Assembly (NCBI GenBank): GCA_017550745.1
Contig: JAFZOG010000026.1
Location: forward strand, 1-64,000
Source: Clostridia bacterium
Lineage (GTDB): Bacteria; Bacillota; Clostridia; Christensenellales; Aristaeellaceae
Direction: 5' to 3'
Length of the DNA: 64,000 bases
This document shows, piece by piece, positions 51,363 to 60,141 of the stretch. The notes beneath the pieces are model-generated. The model saw only the letters and a list, made by a program, of their open reading frames with translations. It had not been told where the DNA came from and did no database searches. The translations under genes were made by a program, and so were the position numbers. Every line of letters starts with the position of its first letter. Position 1 is the stretch's first letter.

Positions 51363-53027
51363 ATGGCTCAGTATCCAAAAGTGCGCGTCATCCCGCTGGG
51401 CGGGGTGGACGAGATCGGTAAAAATTTATACGTCTTTGAATACGAAGACGATATCCTGGTGGTAGACTGCGGGTCCATCTTCCCCAAGGAAGATATGCTG
51501 GGCATCGACCTGGTGATTCCCGACGTTTCCTACCTGGTGGCCAACAAGGAGCGCGTGCGGGGCTATGTATTCACCCACGGGCATGAGGATCATATCGGCG
51601 CCACGCCCTATATCCTGGAGCAGGTACCCGCGCCCATCTGGGGCACCAGGCTTACGCTGGCGCTCATCGACCTGAAGCTGCGGGAGCACCGGGTCAGCGG
51701 CATCCAGATGAACGCCATCCATCCCCGGGACGAGGTGCGGATCGGCGCCTTCACGGTGAAATTCATCAAGGTGAGCCACTCCATTCCAGGCGCGTGCGCG
51801 CTGATCATATCCTGCCCCGCGGGCGTGATCGTGCATTCCGGTGACTTTAAGATCGACTTCACCCCCGTGGACGGCGAAATCACCGACCTGAGCTCCCTTG
51901 CCACCACCGGCGACGCGGGCGTGCTGGCGCTGCTGTGCGAAAGCACCAACATCGAGCGTCCGGGCTATACCATGAGTGAGCGCAAGATCGGCGAAACCTT
52001 CGTCAACCAGTTCCGCAACGCCCAGGGCCGCGTGATCGTGGCCATGTTCGCCAGCAACATCAACCGCCTCCAGCAGGTGATCGACAGCGGCATCCGCTTT
52101 GGCAGGAAGGTATGCTTCGTGGGCCGCAGCATGGTATCCGTCACCCGGGTGGCCATGCAGCTGGAAGAGCTGGTGATTCCGGACGGGTATTACCTGGAGG
52201 TGGATGACCTGGACAGCTACCGCGACGACGAGCTGCTCATCCTCACCACCGGCAGCCAGGGCGAGCCCATGAGCGGCCTGACCCGCATGGCTTTCTCCGA
52301 GCACCGCAAACTGCAAATCAAGCCCAGCGACAAGGTGATCATCTCCGCCACCCCCATTCCCGGCAATGAAAAATTCGTCTCCCGGGTCATCAACCAGCTT
52401 TACCGCTGCGGCGCGGAGGTCATCTATGAGGCCATGGCAGAGGTGCACGTTTCCGGCCACGCCTGCCAGGAGGAAATCAAGCTGATGCACGCGCTGGTGA
52501 AGCCCAAATACTTCATCCCCATCCACGGCGAATACCGCATGCTCTGGCAGCACGCGGAGCTGGCGGAATCCATGGGGATGGACAGGAAGAACATCGTCCT
52601 GCCCGCCGCGGGCCAGGTGATCGAAATGAGCAAAGACAGCCTGTCCATCGCGGGCACCGTGCCCGTGGGCGAGCTGCTGGTGGACGGCCTGGGCATCGGC
52701 GACGTGGGCAACGTGGTGCTGCGCGACCGCAAGCACCTGTCCCAGGACGGCCTGATCATCGTGGCCATGGCCTTTGACCGCACCAACGGCGTGCTGGTGT
52801 CCGGCCCGGACGTGATCTCCCGCGGCTTCGTGTATGTACGGGAAAACGAGGACATCATCGAATGCACCCGCGAGGTGGTGCGCGGCATCATCGCCAGCTA
52901 CAGCCGCATCGAGGGCAGCGACTGGCCCAGCATCAAAAACCGCATCAAGGATGAGCTGCACCGCTTCATTTATGAAAAGATCAAGCGAAATCCCATGATC
53001 CTGCCCATTATCGTGGATCTGGGGTAA
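51363..53027 (+). CDS. rnj: Ribonuclease J
   Basis: Metallo-beta-lactamase/beta-CASP nuclease with endonuclease and 5'-3' exonuclease activity in mRNA decay and rRNA maturation. The 554-residue protein has RVIPLGGVDEIGKNLYVFEY at the start, the metal motif TFTHGHEDHIGATP-like FTHGHEDHIG near residue 71, VHSGDFKID near 159, and the beta-CASP motifs TGSQGEPMSGLTRMA near 301 and ISATPIPGNEKFVSRVIN near 328 and HVSGHACQEE near 361. GGAGG precedes the ATG. Full length, including the C-terminal domain. Confidence 0.97.
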   Translation: MAQYPKVRVIPLGGVDEIGKNLYVFEYEDDILVVDCGSIFPKEDMLGIDLVIPDVSYLVANKERVRGYVFTHGHEDHIGATPYILEQVPAPIWGTRLTLALIDLKLREHRVSGIQMNAIHPRDEVRIGAFTVKFIKVSHSIPGACALIISCPAGVIVHSGDFKIDFTPVDGEITDLSSLATTGDAGVLALLCESTNIERPGYTMSERKIGETFVNQFRNAQGRVIVAMFASNINRLQQVIDSGIRFGRKVCFVGRSMVSVTRVAMQLEELVIPDGYYLEVDDLDSYRDDELLILTTGSQGEPMSGLTRMAFSEHRKLQIKPSDKVIISATPIPGNEKFVSRVINQLYRCGAEVIYEAMAEVHVSGHACQEEIKLMHALVKPKYFIPIHGEYRMLWQHAELAESMGMDRKNIVLPAAGQVIEMSKDSLSIAGTVPVGELLVDGLGIGDVGNVVLRDRKHLSQDGLIIVAMAFDRTNGVLVSGPDVISRGFVYVRENEDIIECTREVVRGIIASYSRIEGSDWPSIKNRIKDELHRFIYEKIKRNPMILPIIVDLG

Positions 53028-53031
53028 AACC

Positions 53032-53078
53032 AACCCAAGACTGCCCGTCAAAAAGAGAAAAGGGGCAGTCTTGGGTTT
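53032..53078 (+). terminator. Terminator after RNase J
   Basis: AACCCAAGACTGCCC pairs with GGGCAGTCTTGGGTT over a 16-base loop and TTTC follows. The next gene's Shine-Dalgarno lies immediately after. Confidence 0.75.
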
Positions 53079-53092
53079 CAAAGAGGAAATAC

Positions 53093-54202
53093 ATGGCAAT
53101 TCAAAAAAGAGGACTGATCCTTATCCTGGCCGCCGTGCTGTTTTGTTCCCTCATTCCGGGCAGTCGGGCAGCCTCCAGCGTCCGATTTATCCAGCACGGC
53201 GCCCGGGATGAAAAACAGAACCAACTGATCACATACTGGCTGTATCTTCCGCCGGAAGTTGAGCCGGGCATGCCGCTGGTGGTGTACCTGCACGGGTCGG
53301 GAGAACGCGGCGAAGGCGCGCTGCTGACCAGCCTGCCGCTGTTTTTAGAGAACGGCATCGTGCTTTGCAGCGACGCGATCCTGCTCGTTCCGCAAATGCC
53401 GTCCAATTTCGGCCAATGGATCAGTATTGAAAACGCGGTCATGAAAATGATCGACCGCACGGTGGAAGAATATCATATAGACGAGAAACGCATCGCCCTG
53501 GCAGGCTTCAGCATGGGCGGCATCGGCGTATACGATCTGGTCAACCTGTATCCGGACAAGTTCTGCCGGGCCATCAGCGTGTCAGGCCGGGTGAACGAGG
53601 ACGTAAGCCCCGATGCCTTTGCGTGCTGTGAGCTGCGCACCTTTGTGGGCACGCGGGATACCAATATGCCGCCCCAGTCCGCGCTGGAATTTGCCCAGGC
53701 AGTGGCGGACGCGGGCTATACTTCGGAAGCGGTGCAGTTTGATTCCACCCACAGCCGTATGCCTTATCATGTGTTTCAGAGCGAAAAAAACCTGGAATGG
53801 CTGTGGATGGAGCTGGCTCCCCAGCCGACAGCCAAACCCACCGCGACCCCCAAGCCCACTGCGACCCCCAAGCCCACCGCGACCGCAAAACCCGCAGCCG
53901 CCGACGAAAAGAACACGTCCGGATACCGCACGCTGAAAAAGGGCATGAGCGGACGGGACGTGCAGCAGTTCAAAATCGCCATGTACTGGCTGGGATACTT
54001 CAACGACAAAAATGTGTCCGACCAATACAACAGCCTGACGGTAGAACGGGTGAAAAAGCTGCAAAAAAACAACGGCCTGGAAGAAACCGGCATTGCCGAC
54101 CCCGCCTTGCAGGAGCTTGTGTTCTCCGGCAACGCCGTGAAAACGAAGAACGCCCCCAGGCCCTCCAAAACCCCGAAGCCCGCCGAAACGCCCAAGCCCT
54201 GA
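53093..54202 (+). CDS. Secreted esterase with C-terminal peptidoglycan-binding domain
   Basis: A 369-residue exported enzyme. Residues 1-26 form a signal peptide (LILILAAVLFCSLIPGSRAA). An alpha/beta-hydrolase domain (about 28-240) holds LVVYLHGSGERGEGA near 63 and the nucleophile motif ALAGFSMGGIGVYDL near 141; HS in FDSTHSRMPYHVF near 222 may supply the His. A PTATPKPTAT-rich linker (about 243-272) joins a PG_binding_1 domain (275-350) with LKKGMSGRDVQQFKIAMYWLGYF near 280. A second Pro-rich tail ends the protein. It resembles the PHB-depolymerase/feruloyl-esterase group. Role likely at the cell wall. Confidence 0.88.
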   Translation: MAIQKRGLILILAAVLFCSLIPGSRAASSVRFIQHGARDEKQNQLITYWLYLPPEVEPGMPLVVYLHGSGERGEGALLTSLPLFLENGIVLCSDAILLVPQMPSNFGQWISIENAVMKMIDRTVEEYHIDEKRIALAGFSMGGIGVYDLVNLYPDKFCRAISVSGRVNEDVSPDAFACCELRTFVGTRDTNMPPQSALEFAQAVADAGYTSEAVQFDSTHSRMPYHVFQSEKNLEWLWMELAPQPTAKPTATPKPTATPKPTATAKPAAADEKNTSGYRTLKKGMSGRDVQQFKIAMYWLGYFNDKNVSDQYNSLTVERVKKLQKNNGLEETGIADPALQELVFSGNAVKTKNAPRPSKTPKPAETPKP

Positions 54203-54239
54203 AACAGGCGGTGCAAAGCGCGGAGCCCCATGCTTTCCG

Positions 54240-54845
54240 CTATATCTCTTCCCGCGCCGCTTCCTCCGCCGCCCGCCTTGCCATTGTCCAGGAATAGCCC
54301 TTTCGCGACAGCGATTGGGCGATTTTTTTCGGATCGTTTTGAAACTTACGCAGGAGCTTTTTCGCCTGCTCCAGACAGCGCCGGTATTCTTCCTCCTCGG
54401 GCACGGTATCCAGCGCCGCCCGGGCTTCCTCCCCGGATACGCCCTTCATCCGCAGCTCCTGGGCGATCCGGTTCTTGCCGTACTTCCTGGCCCGGCTGTG
54501 CACCCACTGCTCGGCGAAGCGCTTATCGCTCACCAGTTCATGCAGATTCAGGGCGGCAAGCACTTTTTGAATCGCCGTTTCATCGTACTGTGAGCGGCGC
54601 AGGCGGGAGACGATTTCCTGCCCGCTGCGCTCCCGCAGGGCCAGGTATTTCATCGCCGCTTCCAGGGCATGGGGATAACTCCGCTGCCTCATAAACAGCC
54701 GGTATTCCTCCGGGTCGAGGGGCTGGTTCACGTGCAGCTTTCGTTCCAGATACAGCGCGGAGGGAATTTTCAGCGTGTCCCCGCTCATCAGTTTTACCGT
54801 GGCAACGCCGTGCTGCCGTTTGATTTCGATCACTTTATCGGCCAC
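54240..54845 (-). CDS. recX: RecX family regulatory protein
   Basis: Inhibits or tunes RecA filaments. The 201-residue protein carries RecX repeats with ALKYLALRERSGQEIVSRL-like segments (AMKYLALRERSGQEIVSRL near residue 64), DKRFAEQWVHSRARKYGKNRIAQELRMKGV near 107 and CLEQAKKLLRKF near 156, ending GYSWTMARRAAEEA. The start codon is GTG. It overlaps the serine hydrolase gene upstream by 11 bases. In many bacteria recX sits near recA, which is not in this window. Confidence 0.93.
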   Translation of the reverse strand: MADKVIEIKRQHGVATVKLMSGDTLKIPSALYLERKLHVNQPLDPEEYRLFMRQRSYPHALEAAMKYLALRERSGQEIVSRLRRSQYDETAIQKVLAALNLHELVSDKRFAEQWVHSRARKYGKNRIAQELRMKGVSGEEARAALDTVPEEEEYRRCLEQAKKLLRKFQNDPKKIAQSLSRKGYSWTMARRAAEEAAREEI

Positions 54846-55980
54846 TGTCCTTGTCCCCCAGCAATACGCAAATCATTTCAAAGTTCAGATCCGCCAGCAC
54901 CCCGCGCCGCGCTTCGCTGGCTCCGGTGGTCAGCAGGGAAAAACCACGCTGTCTTTCCGGATCAAAAAACAGCCCGTGCACCGCGCCGTAAGCCATTCCC
55001 TGGTGGCCGTACAGCAGGGGCGAAAGGAAATATCCGTCGTGCAGGACAAATGTGCCGATGCCCTGGGACAGGTTGCTGGCCCGCTCCCCGAAGCGCGTGA
55101 CGGCATGCCGCATTTCCTCCAGGCTTTCTTCGGCCAGGAAGCCGGGCTTCATCCCGGCCATGCCCAGCTTTGCCAGCTCCGGCGCGGATACGCACAATGA
55201 CCCATGGGCCAAATTGTAATGCGCTTCCGGGTTCACTTCGGCGGGCGGCATCGGACGGGTTCTTCGTTCCGCGGCATTGAAGTTGGGGGTTTTGCTCCGG
55301 GGCAGAATGCGGACAGCGTCGGCCAGATCGCCCTGGACTTTCTGGGGATAATACGTCGCCGTCACGCCCAAGGGATGGAACACGGTTTCCTGCATCAGCG
55401 TTTCAAAATCCCTGTCCGCCGCCGCTTCCATCACCGCTCCCGCGATCCCCGCCCCGAAATTGGAATACTCCCATTTCTCTCCCGGCAGATGGCCGGTGAA
55501 GCTGTCGCCCCGCAGCAATTCGCTCATAGGCACGTTTTTGACGATGCCGGTATTGTAATCAACGCCGTCATGAATCCCCGCCGTATGGGACAGGAGCATC
55601 CTGAGGGTGATGGGCGTATCCGGCGCTTTGGGATGGCGAAGGGAAAAGGGCAGGTATTCGTTCACGTCCCGGTCAAAGTCCAGCCGCCCCTGCTCCTTCA
55701 GCTTCATCGCGCCCAAGGCCGTCACAAACTTGCTCACCGACGCGGCGCGGAATACGGTTTTCTCCGTTACCGCTGTGCCGGGCTGATGTGAAACGCCGAA
55801 AGCCGCTGTGCCTGTGATTCCCGTTTGATCAAATAAACACAGGGAAGCGCCCAGGCAGCGATGTTTATTCAGCACGTTTTCCACCGCGCCGGCATCCGCC
55901 TTCGGCATATCGGAGGCGTTCATTTTTCGTCTCGCCGGTAAAAAGCCCAGAATCAACCGGTACAGTCCCCAGTTTTTCAT
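54835..55980 (-). CDS. Serine hydrolase, beta-lactamase/penicillin-binding family
   Basis: A 381-residue cytosolic-looking member of the class-C beta-lactamase/esterase family. SxxK is SVSK near residue 86 (in FRAASVSKFVTALGAM), the YxN-type motif is YSNFGAGIAG near 172 and HG in GHQGMAYG near 330 may act as the third element. No signal peptide at ATG 55980, which has AAGGAG seven bases upstream; an in-frame ATG at 56064 would add a hydrophobic stretch but has no Shine-Dalgarno and overlaps the coat-gene promoter. Natural substrate unknown. Confidence 0.88.
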   Translation of the reverse strand: MKNWGLYRLILGFLPARRKMNASDMPKADAGAVENVLNKHRCLGASLCLFDQTGITGTAAFGVSHQPGTAVTEKTVFRAASVSKFVTALGAMKLKEQGRLDFDRDVNEYLPFSLRHPKAPDTPITLRMLLSHTAGIHDGVDYNTGIVKNVPMSELLRGDSFTGHLPGEKWEYSNFGAGIAGAVMEAAADRDFETLMQETVFHPLGVTATYYPQKVQGDLADAVRILPRSKTPNFNAAERRTRPMPPAEVNPEAHYNLAHGSLCVSAPELAKLGMAGMKPGFLAEESLEEMRHAVTRFGERASNLSQGIGTFVLHDGYFLSPLLYGHQGMAYGAVHGLFFDPERQRGFSLLTTGASEARRGVLADLNFEMICVLLGDKDSGR

Positions 55981-56056
55981 GGTGGTTCTCCTTGCATAAA
56001 ATGGGTTCCCTCCGCGCACAATAAGCCCATACCCGATGAAAAGGAGGGAAAACAAT

Positions 56057-56266
56057 ATGCCCAATCAGAACGGATGCGCCCTGACCAGCAAAGACCTGAG
56101 CGTGCTGGAGGACCAGCTGACCCACGTGGCCATGAGCTGCCGCGTGGCCCAGCACCACGCAGAGTCGTTCCAGGATCCCCAGTTCAAGAAGCTGGCCGCC
56201 ACCGTGGCCCAGCATCACCGCCAGCACTTCGACGCGCTTTACGCGTTCCTCAACGGCTGTCAGTAA
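56057..56266 (+). CDS. Small spore-coat-associated-like protein
   Basis: A 69-residue protein directly before a CotF-type coat protein. It has LTSKDLSVLEDQLTHVAMSCRVAQHHAESF and HHRQHFDALYAFLN, two helical His/Gln-rich stretches, and cysteines at 7, 29 and 68. AAGGAGGG fits ATG 56057 and not the in-frame ATG at 56036. The 13-base gap to the cotF-like gene marks an operon. Similar short proteins accompany CotF in Clostridia, so a spore-coat role is inferred from context. Confidence 0.8.
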   Translation: MPNQNGCALTSKDLSVLEDQLTHVAMSCRVAQHHAESFQDPQFKKLAATVAQHHRQHFDALYAFLNGCQ

Positions 56267-56279
56267 GGGAGGGAAAAAC

Positions 56280-56600
56280 ATGAACCAGCAGAATCAGACC
56301 TGGAGCCAGAATGCCCAGAACCAGCAGGTCGCCCAGCAGCCCCTGACCGACCAGGAGCTGGCCTTCGACCTGCTCTATCAGGAAAAGGCACTGCTTTCCA
56401 ACATCGCCTCCGAGGTGCTGGAGGTGAGCCAGCCCGGCATGCGCCAGGTGCTCAACGACTGCTACATGCAGATCGGCCAGGACCAGCTGGACATCTTCAA
56501 CGCCATGGAGCAGCAGGGCTGGTATCCCGTGAAGCCCGCCCAGCAGCCCGATATCCAGACCGCCAAACAAAAGTATCAGCAGATGCGCGGCACCATTTGA
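56280..56600 (+). CDS. CotF-type spore coat protein
   Basis: A 106-residue coat protein. The Gln/Asn-rich N-terminus (residues 1-20) is followed by the CotF domain: TDQELAFDLLYQEKALLSNIASEVLEVSQPGMRQVLNDCY near residue 22 and QLDIFNAMEQQGWYPVK near 71 (the QxGWYP motif of the family). Ferritin-like helical bundle expected. AGGGAGGG lies before the ATG. It probably sits in the spore coat and would be made in the mother cell, but no mother-cell promoter was identified with confidence. Confidence 0.9.
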   Translation: MNQQNQTWSQNAQNQQVAQQPLTDQELAFDLLYQEKALLSNIASEVLEVSQPGMRQVLNDCYMQIGQDQLDIFNAMEQQGWYPVKPAQQPDIQTAKQKYQQMRGTI

Positions 56601-56614
56601 CCCGTTTGCAGCAG

Positions 56615-56642
56615 AGAGAATCCTTCCATGGGAAGGGTTCTC
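56615..56642 (+). terminator. Terminator after the coat genes
   Basis: GAGAATCCTTCC pairs with GGAAGGGTTCTC (one bulge) and TTTTCG follows. Confidence 0.75.
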
Positions 56643-56810
56643 CTTTTCGTTTGCTTCTTCATTATAACACACCAAACGGCGATATTGAACATCCATTTTC
56701 AAAATGAGCGCGGCAGACTGGAAGCAACGAATCCCTTGCGAAAAAAGAAGAATCGCGGTACAATGAACAGGGATCCCACAGGCACGAACCCCTGAGAGGA
56801 GGCTGCTCCA

Positions 56811-58850
56811 GTGCAGCAAGAGAAACAAGAGAACAGGACGGTTGGCAGCCCGATCCAGATCGGCGCCTTCTTTTCTTTATTATACTGCATGGCGTTATCC
56901 GGCGTGATGCTGCATTCCCCTTTCCGGGGCGGCGCGCTGTATCTGGCCGGGCGCTGCTTTCTTAATCTGTTTGCGCTGCGCGGGCCGATCCGGAAGGGGA
57001 TGCTGGGCAGGCATGCCCGGATCGTGGGCATCGCATCGTCGGTTTTATTCGCAGCGCTGTTGATCCTATGGACGGGTATGCGTCCCGGTTTTGCGGACAG
57101 CCCTGATTTCGGATGCGCAGCCGGCATCATCCTTTGCGTCCTCCTTCGGCCTGCCGTCACCCGGTTCGCTGTGGAGCGCTGGGGAAACAAACGTTTTTTC
57201 CCCCTGGGATGCCTGACGCAGATCGTTTTCCTGGTGGTGGCTGCGCTGCTTCTTTTGTCCCGCGCGCTGCCCGGCAGCGAAACGGGAATCCTCACAGCCG
57301 GTTTTGCGCTTTGCGGCATCCTGGAATGCTGCTTCGGTTTTCGGACGAAATCCTGCGACGCAGCCTTCACCGACGCGGACAAAGCAGAAATGGCAGCTGT
57401 TGAAAAAGCCCATGCCTATAAGATGTACCAGCGCGCTTCCCTGGCGGCAGCCGCCGCGATGCAGGCCACGCTGGCAGCGGGGTGCGCTTGCATCGCCGCC
57501 AAAGCGGACAGGCCCCTCCTTTGCCTGCCCATCGGCCTGCTTTGCGCCTTCGGCGCGTTGATTGCCAGCGAAGCCCTGCTGCGCCGCCCGGCAGTCCAAA
57601 AAGCCAATCCCAATCTGCTGAAAGGACTGGGGCTGGCTGGCTGGCTGGCTGGGCTGACGGTATTCGTTTTCTCCGCGCCTCAGGACAGCGCTTTTGTTTC
57701 CTGCCTGTCCTTCGCTTTCTGCGCAGCCTGCGCAGCAGTATGCGTGCGCACCCTGACTTCTATGGAAACGCACATGCGCAATGTAGGCGCGTTCGCGCTG
57801 GGGCACGCGCCCGGAGATTTCTTGGAAAACATACAGCGGGCGCGGCGGGAGGCCGCCGCCCTGACAGGCCAAACGCTCTCCCTGACAGGCATGGCCCTGA
57901 TCAGCTTTTTTGCCGCTTCCGGCAGCGATGGGAGCGGAGATTTCGGCGCCTTTCTTCTCCTGCTGTCCGTTCCCGCCCTGCTGCTGGCCTGCGCATCCGC
58001 CGTGTTTGAGGTTTGCTTTCCCCTCACCAAGGTGCATCTCATCAAGCTGCGCCAATACGCCAGGCAGCAGCGGCAGGGCATTGAAAACCTGCCCTTAAAG
58101 GAACAGTTGGAGCCTGTGGCTGTGGGCAAAAGCTTCCGGAATTACGGCATCCGGCTTGTGGAGCTCATTCTTCGCCCCTTCTTCTACCACAAGGTCCGGG
58201 GCACGGAAAACGTTCAGCTGGACGAAGACGTCCCCTGCGTGCTCGTCTGCAACCACGGTGAAATCCTGGGCCCGGTGGTCTGCACGCTGTTTGTTCCCTA
58301 TCAGCCCTTCCGCCCCTGGTCGGCTTATGAAATGATGGACAAGCACACGGTGATCGACCGCACCATGAACGGCACCTTCCAGAACGTCAAGGGCGTCTGG
58401 CGGAAAGCGCTGCAATGGCTGATGGAGCACATCGGCGCTCCTTTCCTGGTCTGGCTGCTGGAATCCGAATACTGCATCCGGGTGTATCACGACAATCCCC
58501 GGAAACTGATGCAGACCTTCCGGGAAACCGTGACCACCATGCAGGCGGGGGACAGCATCCTGGTATTTCCCGAGAACGCCGACACCTCCCCGGATCACCG
58601 CTATATGCAGGAGGGCGTGAGCGAGTTTTTTACCGGCTTCACCATGATCGGCCAGATGTATTACAACAAGACGGGCAAGTGTCCCCTGTTCGTGCCCATG
58701 TACGCCGATAAACGCCGGCGCGTCATGACTTTCGGCCGGCCTACCCGCTACGACGCCGATGCGGCGGTCAATACGGAAAAGGAGCGGCTGTGCGCCTATC
58801 TAAGGAATGAGATCCTGTCCCTGGCCGGATTGTCAGAAAAGGGGCCGTGA
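56811..58850 (+). CDS. Polytopic membrane domain fused to lysophospholipid acyltransferase-like domain
   Basis: A 679-residue two-part protein. Residues 1-400 have about ten membrane spans, MFS-like in pattern, and no enzyme motif. Residues about 445-679 match PlsC-type acyltransferases: KVRGTENVQ, VCNHGEILGPVV near 484, FPENADTSP near 587 and PLFVPMYADKRRR. The usual HX4D is H-GEIL-G here, so the catalytic Asp is replaced by Gly, while FPEN (FPEG-like) is kept. Fusions of an MFS-like exporter with an acyltransferase suggest lipid flipping plus remodelling. GTG start with AGAGGAGG eight bases upstream. Confidence 0.82.
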   Translation: MQQEKQENRTVGSPIQIGAFFSLLYCMALSGVMLHSPFRGGALYLAGRCFLNLFALRGPIRKGMLGRHARIVGIASSVLFAALLILWTGMRPGFADSPDFGCAAGIILCVLLRPAVTRFAVERWGNKRFFPLGCLTQIVFLVVAALLLLSRALPGSETGILTAGFALCGILECCFGFRTKSCDAAFTDADKAEMAAVEKAHAYKMYQRASLAAAAAMQATLAAGCACIAAKADRPLLCLPIGLLCAFGALIASEALLRRPAVQKANPNLLKGLGLAGWLAGLTVFVFSAPQDSAFVSCLSFAFCAACAAVCVRTLTSMETHMRNVGAFALGHAPGDFLENIQRARREAAALTGQTLSLTGMALISFFAASGSDGSGDFGAFLLLLSVPALLLACASAVFEVCFPLTKVHLIKLRQYARQQRQGIENLPLKEQLEPVAVGKSFRNYGIRLVELILRPFFYHKVRGTENVQLDEDVPCVLVCNHGEILGPVVCTLFVPYQPFRPWSAYEMMDKHTVIDRTMNGTFQNVKGVWRKALQWLMEHIGAPFLVWLLESEYCIRVYHDNPRKLMQTFRETVTTMQAGDSILVFPENADTSPDHRYMQEGVSEFFTGFTMIGQMYYNKTGKCPLFVPMYADKRRRVMTFGRPTRYDADAAVNTEKERLCAYLRNEILSLAGLSEKGP

Positions 58851-58863
58851 AAAAAGCCCGCAA

Positions 58864-58901
58864 CAGAAATCTCCTGAGCGAAAGCGCTCGGGAGATTTCT
58901 G
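58864..58901 (+). terminator. Terminator after the acyltransferase fusion
   Basis: CAGAAATCTCC pairs with GGAGATTTCTG and an inner GAGCG/CGCTC pair closes on AAAG. Confidence 0.75.
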
Positions 58902-59242
58902 CTTGTCCGGTAAAATTATAATGTGAAAGAAAATTAACCGATATGAACAATTATCGTCCAGAGCAGGGAAGGTTTTTCGTGTTTGTTTCAGACATGTTGG
59001 AAACAAACGATTCACATCAGCCTCTTTTGAAAATACAGATAGCGAAAAAAGTTTAGATTTATGCTATGATGAATAAGGGCAATTCCTGCCGAAATATCTT
59101 GCCAATTAACAGCGATGCTATCACGGTATCAACGGCACGCATGAACGCCGGATTCCTTTCGTGGCAGCGGTTATCAGATAGCCTGAATTGAGAGCGCTAT
59201 TGATGCATTATCACAGATCATTTGAGGGGGAACAAAGAGACG
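58902..59242. other. AT-rich intergenic region
   Basis: No ORF seen. A TATGAT at about 59067 with TTTAGA upstream could be the promoter of the broken sensor gene that follows; GGAGGAACAAAG-type Shine-Dalgarno (GAGGGGGAAC) lies before 59243. Confidence 0.4.
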
Positions 59243-59620
59243 ATGCATATTTTCAGAAAATCAATCCTCTTTTTACTATGCCTGTTATTTGCTTTTCCCG
59301 TGATTGTGCTTGCGGAAAAAGCCGACCGCAAAACCGTTCGCGCCGGGTGGCATGAACCGCCCTACTTCATTACGGATCAGTACGGAAGGCTGTCCGGGTA
59401 TACCTATGAATACCAAGCAGAAAATCATCGCCTACACCGGCCGGGAATACGAGTATGTGGAAGCGGGCTGGTCCGAACTTCTGCGGATGCTGAAGGACGG
59501 GGAAATCGATATACTGGGCAAACTTAGAACAACGGATTTCATACGATGTAAACTTTACGAGGCCCGAAAACCGCTTGAAATCAGGGCTTTTGCGAATGAA
59601 GGTTGCATTTTAACTGTGGG
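59243..59620 (+). pseudogene. Broken solute-binding sensor protein
   Basis: Start MHIFRKSILFLLCLLFAFPVIVLAE (signal peptide), then RKTVRAGWHEPPYFITDQYGRLSGYTYEYQ, the N-terminal block of the periplasmic-binding domain (SBP_bac_3) of large sensor proteins. A one-base insertion near 59412 moves the frame; the shifted frame continues KIIAYTGREYEYVEAGWSELLRMLKDGEIDILG, then falls apart by about 59530. In intact relatives the sensor domain is followed by a membrane span and an output domain such as GGDEF; none is left. A short reading PTSNTNNINVVRDRRKEDKL near 59977-60040 might be a detached tail. The tandem array at 59659 replaces its middle. Confidence 0.7.
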
Positions 59621-59658
59621 ACGGAGTAGAACGGCGGACAGGAATGGCCGGAGGGGCT

Positions 59659-59978
59659 TATACGATGGACACTATAACACTTTAGCTGGTGCCAGGGCTA
59701 AAGTGTTATAGTGTCCATCGTATAAAGCTATAGTATCCATCGTACAGGAGCTATAGTATCCATAATATGAAGCTATAGTATCTATAATATAAAGCTATAG
59801 TGTCCAGAATACAAGGCTATAGTGTCCATAGTACCGATGGCTAAAGTGTTATAGTGTCTATCGTACAATGGCTATAATGTCCATGGTATCGGCGCTATAG
59901 TGTTATAGTATCCAGAGTATCAGCGGCTATAGTGTTATAGTGTCCAGAGTACGGGGCGCTAAAGTGCTATACGCCTAT
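59659..59978. repeat. Tandem array of 22-32-bp units headed by a perfect 28-bp inverted repeat
   Basis: One reversed unit (59659-59686) and its exact 28-base complement (59697-59724) are separated by 10 bases. About ten direct units then follow to 59978, all starting GCTATAG, GCTATAA or GCTAAAG and holding a TCCA-type core. Short units (22-24 bp, e.g. at 59727 and 59750) are GCTATAGTATCCAT plus a variable tail; long units (about 31 bp, e.g. near 59839, 59893 and 59925) have an extra GTGTTATA. There are no constant spacers, so it is not a CRISPR. No coding frame runs through it. Confidence 0.85.
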
Positions 59979-60141
59979 CCCACCTCAAACACCAACAACA
60001 TCAACGTAGTCCGAGACCGCCGCAAGGAGGATAAACTGCAACATAGGGAATAAGAAAGATAAAAGCTCGATTGGGAAGCCGCGATATAAAGAACCTGCGA
60101 TATGAAAGGCGGAAGAAGGGCCTTTTCCATTCCGGAACATC
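59979..60141. other. Spacer between repeat array and MATE promoter
   Basis: About 160 bases, AT-rich at the right end, with a short possible coding remnant (see the broken sensor gene) and no other feature recognised. Confidence 0.35.

Noticed and set aside
51426..53099. A 557-codon minus-strand frame opposite RNase J
   Set aside because: It is the antisense shadow of a highly conserved gene; the His/Val/Asp-rich composition is typical of such artefacts.
59659..59978. Possible CRISPR array
   Set aside because: Units are contiguous with no unique spacers, differ from each other, vary in length between 22 and 32 bp, and no cas gene is near.
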